A stretch of DNA of 8,906 nt from JACCZP01 sp050997195 (GTDB lineage: Bacteria > Actinomycetota > Thermoleophilia > Solirubrobacterales > Thermoleophilaceae). How positions within the stretch are numbered: the stretch's first letter is position 1; every line of letters starts with the position of its first letter. Positions 5,952 through 8,906 of the stretch are shown here, piece after piece. Under the pieces are notes generated by a model. It was given only the letters and a program-made list of their open reading frames with translations. It had not been told where the DNA came from and searched no databases. A program made the position numbers and the translations under genes. The stretch spans positions 1 to 8,906 of the forward strand of contig JBPCRE010000027.1 of the NCBI GenBank assembly GCA_050997195.1, written 5' to 3'.

Positions 5952-6968
5952 TCAGGAAACAGCGGCGGCGGCGGCGGGCGTCTCCCCCGTCTCCTTCTCC
6001 GAGACCCAATGGGCCTCGGGCGAGGGGGGGGTGTCGCGCAGGTACCACTCGGCGTCGAGGGCGGCCTGGCAGCCGGAGCCCGCGGCCGTGATGGCCTGGC
6101 GGTAGGTGTGGTCCACGAGGTCGCCGGCGGCGAACACGCCCGGGACTCCCGTGCTCGTGGAGCGCCCCTGGGTGATCGCGTAGCCGTCGTCGTCGAGGGG
6201 CACCTGGCCCTCGACCAGGCCCGAGTTCGGCAGGTGGCCGACGGCGATGAAGGCCCCGTCGAGGGTGAGATCGCGCTCCTCGCCGGACTCGGTGTGGCGG
6301 AGCCGGGCGTGGGTGAGCGCGGCGCCGTCGCGCGGCTCGAAGGACTCGAGGGCGTAGGGCGTGAGCAGCTCGATGTTCTCGGTGGCCCGCGCGCGATCGA
6401 GCATGATCTGGGAGGCGCGGAACTCCGCACGACGGTGGACGACGGTGACCTTGGAGGCGAACTTCGAGAGGAAGATGGCCTCCTCCATGGCCGAGTCGCC
6501 CCCGCCCACGATGGCCGTCTGCTTATCGCGGAAGAAGGCCGCGTCGCAGGTGGCGCAGTAGGACACCCCGCGCGCGGCGAGCTCCATCTCGCCGGGCACG
6601 CCGAGCTTGCGGTGATCGGCGCCCATCGAGAGCACCACCGCGCGGGCGCGGATCTCGCGCTCCCCGAGGAAGACCCGGTGCAGGCCGCCGTCCTTCGAGA
6701 GCTCGATGCGGGTGGCCTCCTCGGTGACGAAGCGCGTGCCGAAGCGCTCGGCCTGGTCGCGGAGCTGCTGCATCATCTCGGGCCCCATCACCCCGTCGGG
6801 GTAGCCGGGGAAGTTCTCGACGTCGGTGGTCTGCTGGAGCAGCCCGCCCCACAGGAAGCCCTCGATGACCAGCGGCTGGAGATCGGCGCGCGAGGTGTAC
6901 AGGGCGGCGGTGTAGCCGGCCGGGCCGCTTCCGACAATGACGACGTTCTCGGTCTGTACTTCGCTCAC
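5952..6968 (-). CDS. trxB: Thioredoxin-disulfide reductase
   Basis: A 338-residue cytoplasmic flavoenzyme that passes electrons from NADPH through FAD and a redox disulfide to thioredoxin. Visible features are the FAD-binding GSGPAGYTAA (13-22), the active-site disulfide CATC (Cys138, Cys141), the NADPH-binding GGGDSAMEEA (155-164), HRRAEFRAS (178-186) with the arginines that read the NADPH phosphate, and GVFAAGDLVDHTYRQ (277-291), the second FAD contact. The family core ends near residue 312; the remaining 26 residues are acidic and Ala-rich, ending in a five-alanine run encoded by a GCG/GCC repeat. The GTG start follows GGGAGG with four bases between. No thioredoxin gene is adjacent. It heads the run with the thioesterase and aconitase, and its promoter appears to lie at about 7000. 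Confidence 0.96.
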   Translation of the reverse strand: MSEVQTENVVIVGSGPAGYTAALYTSRADLQPLVIEGFLWGGLLQQTTDVENFPGYPDGVMGPEMMQQLRDQAERFGTRFVTEEATRIELSKDGGLHRVFLGEREIRARAVVLSMGADHRKLGVPGEMELAARGVSYCATCDAAFFRDKQTAIVGGGDSAMEEAIFLSKFASKVTVVHRRAEFRASQIMLDRARATENIELLTPYALESFEPRDGAALTHARLRHTESGEERDLTLDGAFIAVGHLPNSGLVEGQVPLDDDGYAITQGRSTSTGVPGVFAAGDLVDHTYRQAITAAGSGCQAALDAEWYLRDTPPSPEAHWVSEKETGETPAAAAAVS

Positions 6969-6972
6969 GAGG

Positions 6973-6978
6973 CCTCCC
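6973..6978 (-). promoter_or_regulatory. Shine-Dalgarno site of trxB
   Basis: On the minus strand GGGAGG is followed by CCTC and then the GTG start. This is one of only two strong ribosome sites in the window and fixes the non-ATG start of trxB, consistent with trxB being the first gene of its transcript. Confidence 0.7.
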
Positions 6979-6990
6979 TGACCGTCACTT

Positions 6991-7006
6991 TACTTTCTGA
7001 AGTATA
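6991..7006 (-). promoter_or_regulatory. trxB promoter -10 (TATACT) overlapping a TACTT-N4-AAGTA operator
   Basis: TACTT (6991-6995), TCTG, AAGTA (7000-7004) is a perfect 5-bp inverted repeat in the most AT-rich patch of the window (about 6988-7007). On the minus strand the bases from 7006 to 7001 read TATACT, a good -10 hexamer, placing transcription start roughly 25 bases before the trxB GTG. No convincing -35 hexamer is visible at 16-18 bases. The half-sites TACT/AGTA resemble those of HxlR-family repressors such as YodB and HypR, known thiol-redox or electrophile sensors; the match is from memory and no such regulator is encoded in the window. Confidence 0.5.
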
Positions 7007-7031
7007 GGACGAGCGACCACCGGCGAACACC

Positions 7032-7053
7032 CCCGCGAGCGGCCGGCCGCGGG
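7032..7053 (-). terminator. GC-rich hairpin after the UPF0173 hydrolase gene
   Basis: CCCGCG (7032-7037) pairs with CGCGGG (7048-7053), and the interior contains most of the self-complementary GCGGCCGGCCGC (7039-7050), so alternative stems are possible. It begins two bases past the hydrolase stop codon on the minus strand and precedes the trxB promoter, a sensible place to end the upstream transcript. There is no T-run, and in such GC-rich DNA a stem of this size can occur by chance. Confidence 0.35.
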
Positions 7054-7055
7054 CC

Positions 7056-7706
7056 TCACGCGGCCACCGGCTCCATGATCCGCACCTCGACGGGGGCTCG
7101 GCGGGCGAAGTCCTCGGCATCCTGGCGGGTGCCCACCTGACCGCCCCAGTGCATGGGCACGGCCGTCTTCGGCTGGATCCGACGCGCGGCCTCGGCCGCC
7201 TCGGCGGGGGTCATCACGTACACGCCGCTGACCGCGAGCAGCGCCACGTCCACCCCCGCCACGCTGTCCATCTCGGGGATCACGTCGGTGTCGCCCGAGT
7301 GGTAGAGGCGCTCGCCACGGACGTTCAGGTCGAAGCCGATCCCGCCGGCCTCGCGGGAGTGGAAGAGGTTGCCGGAGGCGCCGCGCTTGGCCGTGTTGTA
7401 CGCGGGCAGCGCCGCCACCTCGACTCCCCGCACGCCGCCGAGCTCGATCGCCTGCCCCGGCGCCAGCGAGGCCACGAGCCCGGACGCGCGCTCGGCCACC
7501 GCGGGTGGGCCCACCAGCACCGTGCCCTCGTGCGAGAGGCGCTCGACGTCCTGGGGCGAGTAATGGTCGTAGTGGCCGTGGGTGATGAGGATGGCGTCGG
7601 CGTGGGGCCCCTCGGGCACGCGGAAGGGGTCGATGTAGATCGTGGCCCCGCCCACCGAGAGGCGAAACCCCGAATGGCCGAGCCACTCGAGCCGGTCGAG
7701 CAGCAT
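7056..7706 (-). CDS. UPF0173-type metallo-beta-lactamase-fold metal-dependent hydrolase
   Basis: A 216-residue protein matching the small UPF0173/YtkL-like metallo-beta-lactamase superfamily in length and motif order. It has GHSGFRL with His11 on the first strand, DPFRVPEG (26-33), the metal-binding ITHGHYDHYS with His43, His45, Asp47 and His48, LYHSGDTD (134-141) with bridging Asp139, and VPMHWGG (183-189) with His186. These residues should hold two metal ions, and the protein is probably cytoplasmic, with no signal peptide. The physiological substrate of the family is not established. The ATG at 7706 is chosen because it begins directly at the conserved MLLDRLEWLGHSG; longer in-frame extensions run into the neighbouring gene and look non-coding. 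No Shine-Dalgarno precedes it, but a TATCCT hexamer lies six bases upstream, suggesting a leaderless mRNA. It is 87 bases from trxB with a hairpin and a separate promoter between. Confidence 0.9.
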   Translation of the reverse strand: MLLDRLEWLGHSGFRLSVGGATIYIDPFRVPEGPHADAILITHGHYDHYSPQDVERLSHEGTVLVGPPAVAERASGLVASLAPGQAIELGGVRGVEVAALPAYNTAKRGASGNLFHSREAGGIGFDLNVRGERLYHSGDTDVIPEMDSVAGVDVALLAVSGVYVMTPAEAAEAARRIQPKTAVPMHWGGQVGTRQDAEDFARRAPVEVRIMEPVAA

Positions 7707-7712
7707 CGGCGA

Positions 7713-7722
7713 AGGATAGGTT
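7713..7722. promoter_or_regulatory. Overlapping divergent -10-like elements
   Basis: On the minus strand the bases from 7718 to 7713 read TATCCT, exactly six bases before the hydrolase ATG, so initiation would fall on or next to the start codon. On the plus strand TAGGTT (7717-7722) fits the loose TANNNT -10 pattern and would start a leader of about 55 bases for the enoyl-CoA hydratase-like gene. That leader includes a small hairpin, CCGCG (7751-7755) with CGCGG (7759-7763). Clear -35 elements are not seen for either, so this is tentative. Confidence 0.35.
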
Positions 7723-7774
7723 GGCCTCCGCACGCGGCCGAGCAGCGAAGCCGCGCACCGCGGAAGCGTCGACC

Positions 7775-7782
7775 AAGGAGGG
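7775..7782 (+). promoter_or_regulatory. Strong Shine-Dalgarno site of the enoyl-CoA hydratase-like gene
   Basis: AAGGAGGG lies three bases before the ATG at 7786. It is the best ribosome-binding match in the window and fixes the start of the reading frame. A strong site is what one would expect on a gene that is, or recently was, well expressed, which bears on whether the frameshift downstream is real. Confidence 0.75.
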
Positions 7783-7785
7783 CCC

Positions 7786-8579
7786 ATGGCCTCGGAGACC
7801 GTTAAGTGGGAGCGCTCGGACGGGGTCGGGCGGCTCACGCTCAACCGCCCCGACTCGCTGAACGCCTGGACGGCAGAGCTCGGAGGGGAGCTGAAGGCCC
7901 TCGTGACCGGCGAGGCAGCCGATCCCTCGGTGCGCGCGGTGCTCGTGACCGGCGCCGGGCGGGGCTTCTCCTCGGGCGCCGACCTCCGCGCCGGCTTCGA
8001 CCCCTCCCCCGAGGACGCCCGCCCCGACGTGCGCAAGCAGCTCCACGAGGTCTACCACCCGATCATCGCGGGCATCCGCCGCCTCGAGAAGCCCGTGGTG
8101 GCCGCCGTGAACGGGCCGGCGGTGGGCATCGGCTGCTCGCTCGCCCTCGCGTGCGACCTCGTGCTGGCCGCCGAGTCCGCCTTCTTCGGGCTCGCCTCGT
8201 GGGCATCGGACTGATGCCCGACGGCGGCTCGACCCTCTTCGTCCCCGCGTCGGTGGGCAAGGCCCGGGCGTTCGAGATGGCCCTGCTCGGCGAGCGGATC
8301 CCGGCCGAGAGGGCCCTCGAGTGGGGCCTCGTGAACGCCGTGCACCCCGACGGCGAGCTGATGGACGAGGCCGACGCGCTGGTCGAGCGCCTGGCGCATG
8401 GCCCGACCCTCTCCTACGCCGGCTCGAAGCGCGCGCTCAACCAGATGATCTATCCGCAACTCGAGGAGCAGCTCGAGCTCGAGGCCGAGATCCAGCACAC
8501 CCTCGCCCGCAGCGACGACTTCCTCGAGGGCGTGGGGGCCTTCGCGGAGAAGCGAACGCCCGCTTTCCAGGGGTCTTGA
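7786..8579 (+). pseudogene. Enoyl-CoA hydratase/isomerase-family protein, interrupted by a -1 frameshift
   Basis: Two frames together make one crotonase-fold protein of 264 residues if one base is restored. The first frame (7786-8214) carries LTLNRPDSLNAW, the oxyanion-hole GAGRGFSSGADL (56-67) and VNGPAVGIGCSLALACDL (108-125), then breaks into ASWASD and a stop. From about 8196 the third frame continues the family: VGIGLMPDGGSTLFVPASVG, then ALLGERIPAERALEWGLVNAV and a C-terminal KRTPAFQGS. At the junction GCC-TCG-TGG should probably read GCC-TTC-GTG (Ala-Phe-Val), so one T near 8197 is missing. The two crotonase glutamates are not present (Ser118 and the restored Phe138 occupy those sites), but Asp146 in MPDGGS fits the acidic residue of PaaG-like isomerases. 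The role is probably in acyl-CoA or aromatic-acid breakdown. A sequencing error is as likely as a true pseudogene. Confidence 0.85.
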
Positions 8580-8654
8580 CACCGGATCGCGGTCTGGCGG
8601 CCTCCCGCTGCCGCGCCGAGCGCCGCCGCGCCTCCCTTAAGGACGACCGCCACG

Positions 8655-8906
8655 ATGTGGAGTGGAGCCGGGGTGCGGCGGTATGCTGCGCGCGCTTTGC
8701 GGCCCCTCCGTGCTCCCAACCTCCGCCGCGCAACCCTCGTGGTGGTCCTCGCCGCCGTGGCCGCGCTCCTCACGACCGCGCCGGCCGCCTTCGCCGACGC
8801 TTTCTCACCGGAGTCGGGCGGCTCGCCCAACGCCGACAGCATCGACACCCTCTACTGGATCACCTTCATCCTCGGCATCGGCGTGTTCCTGCTGGTGGAG
8901 GGCGTG
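8655..8906 (+). CDS. ctaC: Cytochrome c oxidase subunit II, N-terminal part (runs off window)
   Basis: An 84-codon frame stays open to the last base. It encodes an Arg-rich start, a hydrophobic stretch LVVVLAAVAALLTTAPAAFA and a likely signal-peptidase cut after Ala47, then SPNADSIDTLYWITFILGIG, which matches the start of the first membrane helix of actinobacterial subunit II and continues FLLVEGV. Subunit II anchors in the membrane and holds the CuA centre that receives electrons from cytochrome c; the CuA domain and second helix lie beyond the window. The ATG at 8655 has AAGGA (8639-8643) eleven bases upstream. A GTG at 8673 or a TTG at 8697 is also possible; the TTG would give a more ordinary 33-residue signal peptide. 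The 75 bases between this gene and the enoyl-CoA hydratase-like gene hold no feature I can support beyond that ribosome site. Confidence 0.82.
   Translation, partial: MWSGAGVRRYAARALRPLRAPNLRRATLVVVLAAVAALLTTAPAAFADAFSPESGGSPNADSIDTLYWITFILGIGVFLLVEGV

Noticed and set aside
5664..7007. A 447-codon plus-strand frame opposite the thioesterase and trxB
   Set aside because: It has the same repetitive composition and no family signature. The minus strand carries CATC and both nucleotide-binding motifs of thioredoxin reductase.
7707..8036. An N-terminal extension of the UPF0173 hydrolase of about 110 residues reaching under the enoyl-CoA hydratase-like gene
   Set aside because: The extension is Ser/Pro/Arg-rich, overlaps a convincing opposite-strand gene and passes through its ribosome site; homologues start at MLLDRLEWLG.
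8196..8214. Programmed ribosomal frameshifting in the enoyl-CoA hydratase-like gene
   Set aside because: No slippery heptamer, stimulatory pseudoknot or internal ribosome site is visible at the junction, and this family is not known to use recoding. A deletion or read error is simpler.
8596..8614. GGCGGC-CTCCCGCT-GCCGC as a terminator after the enoyl-CoA hydratase-like gene
   Set aside because: Only a 5-bp stem with an 8-base loop and no T-run; such pairings are common by chance in this composition.

Overview
The window is about 70% G+C or more by eye, with codon third positions almost all G or C, and genes packed with very short gaps. The gene content suggests a high-GC actinobacterium. The style of the amidoligases, the short Aquifex-type aconitase and the enoyl-CoA hydratase-family protein are most reminiscent of Thermoleophilia/Solirubrobacterales. 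That placement is inference from remembered families, not from a search.

Layout. Three blocks alternate in strand. Block 1 (+ strand, 1-3317) starts with the last 18 codons of what looks like a circularly permuted ATP-grasp amidoligase. It is followed without meaningful gaps by a class I glutamine-amidotransferase-fold gamma-glutamyl hydrolase (peptidase C26), a YbdK-like GCS2 carboxylate-amine ligase and an MTH1187/YkoF-type thiamine-binding protein. After a 56-base gap comes a zinc-type cation diffusion facilitator. Block 2 (- strand, 3384-7706, read right to left) holds a UPF0173-type metallo-beta-lactamase-fold hydrolase, then thioredoxin reductase trxB, a PaaI-like hotdog thioesterase nine bases behind it, and an aconitase. 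Block 3 (+ strand, 7786-8906) holds an enoyl-CoA hydratase/isomerase-family gene interrupted by a one-base deletion, and the secreted N-terminus of cytochrome c oxidase subunit II running off the window.

How the genes fit together. The first four genes look like one translationally coupled operon that would make and break amide (possibly gamma-glutamyl) bonds: two different ligase folds plus a hydrolase. Its product is unknown; this is the best candidate for an undescribed system here. The trxB-thioesterase-aconitase run groups a thiol-redox enzyme with a 4Fe-4S enzyme. Its promoter region carries a small AT-rich island with a perfect TACTT-N4-AAGTA inverted repeat overlapping a TATACT -10 element, which suggests control by a HxlR-like (possibly redox-sensing) repressor.

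Non-coding signals. A long inverted repeat fills the gap between the convergent blocks 1 and 2. A GC hairpin follows the UPF0173 stop. The divergent gap 7707-7785 holds back-to-back -10-like hexamers. There are no rRNA, tRNA, CRISPR or mobile-element signatures, and no gene-free stretch longer than about 100 bases.
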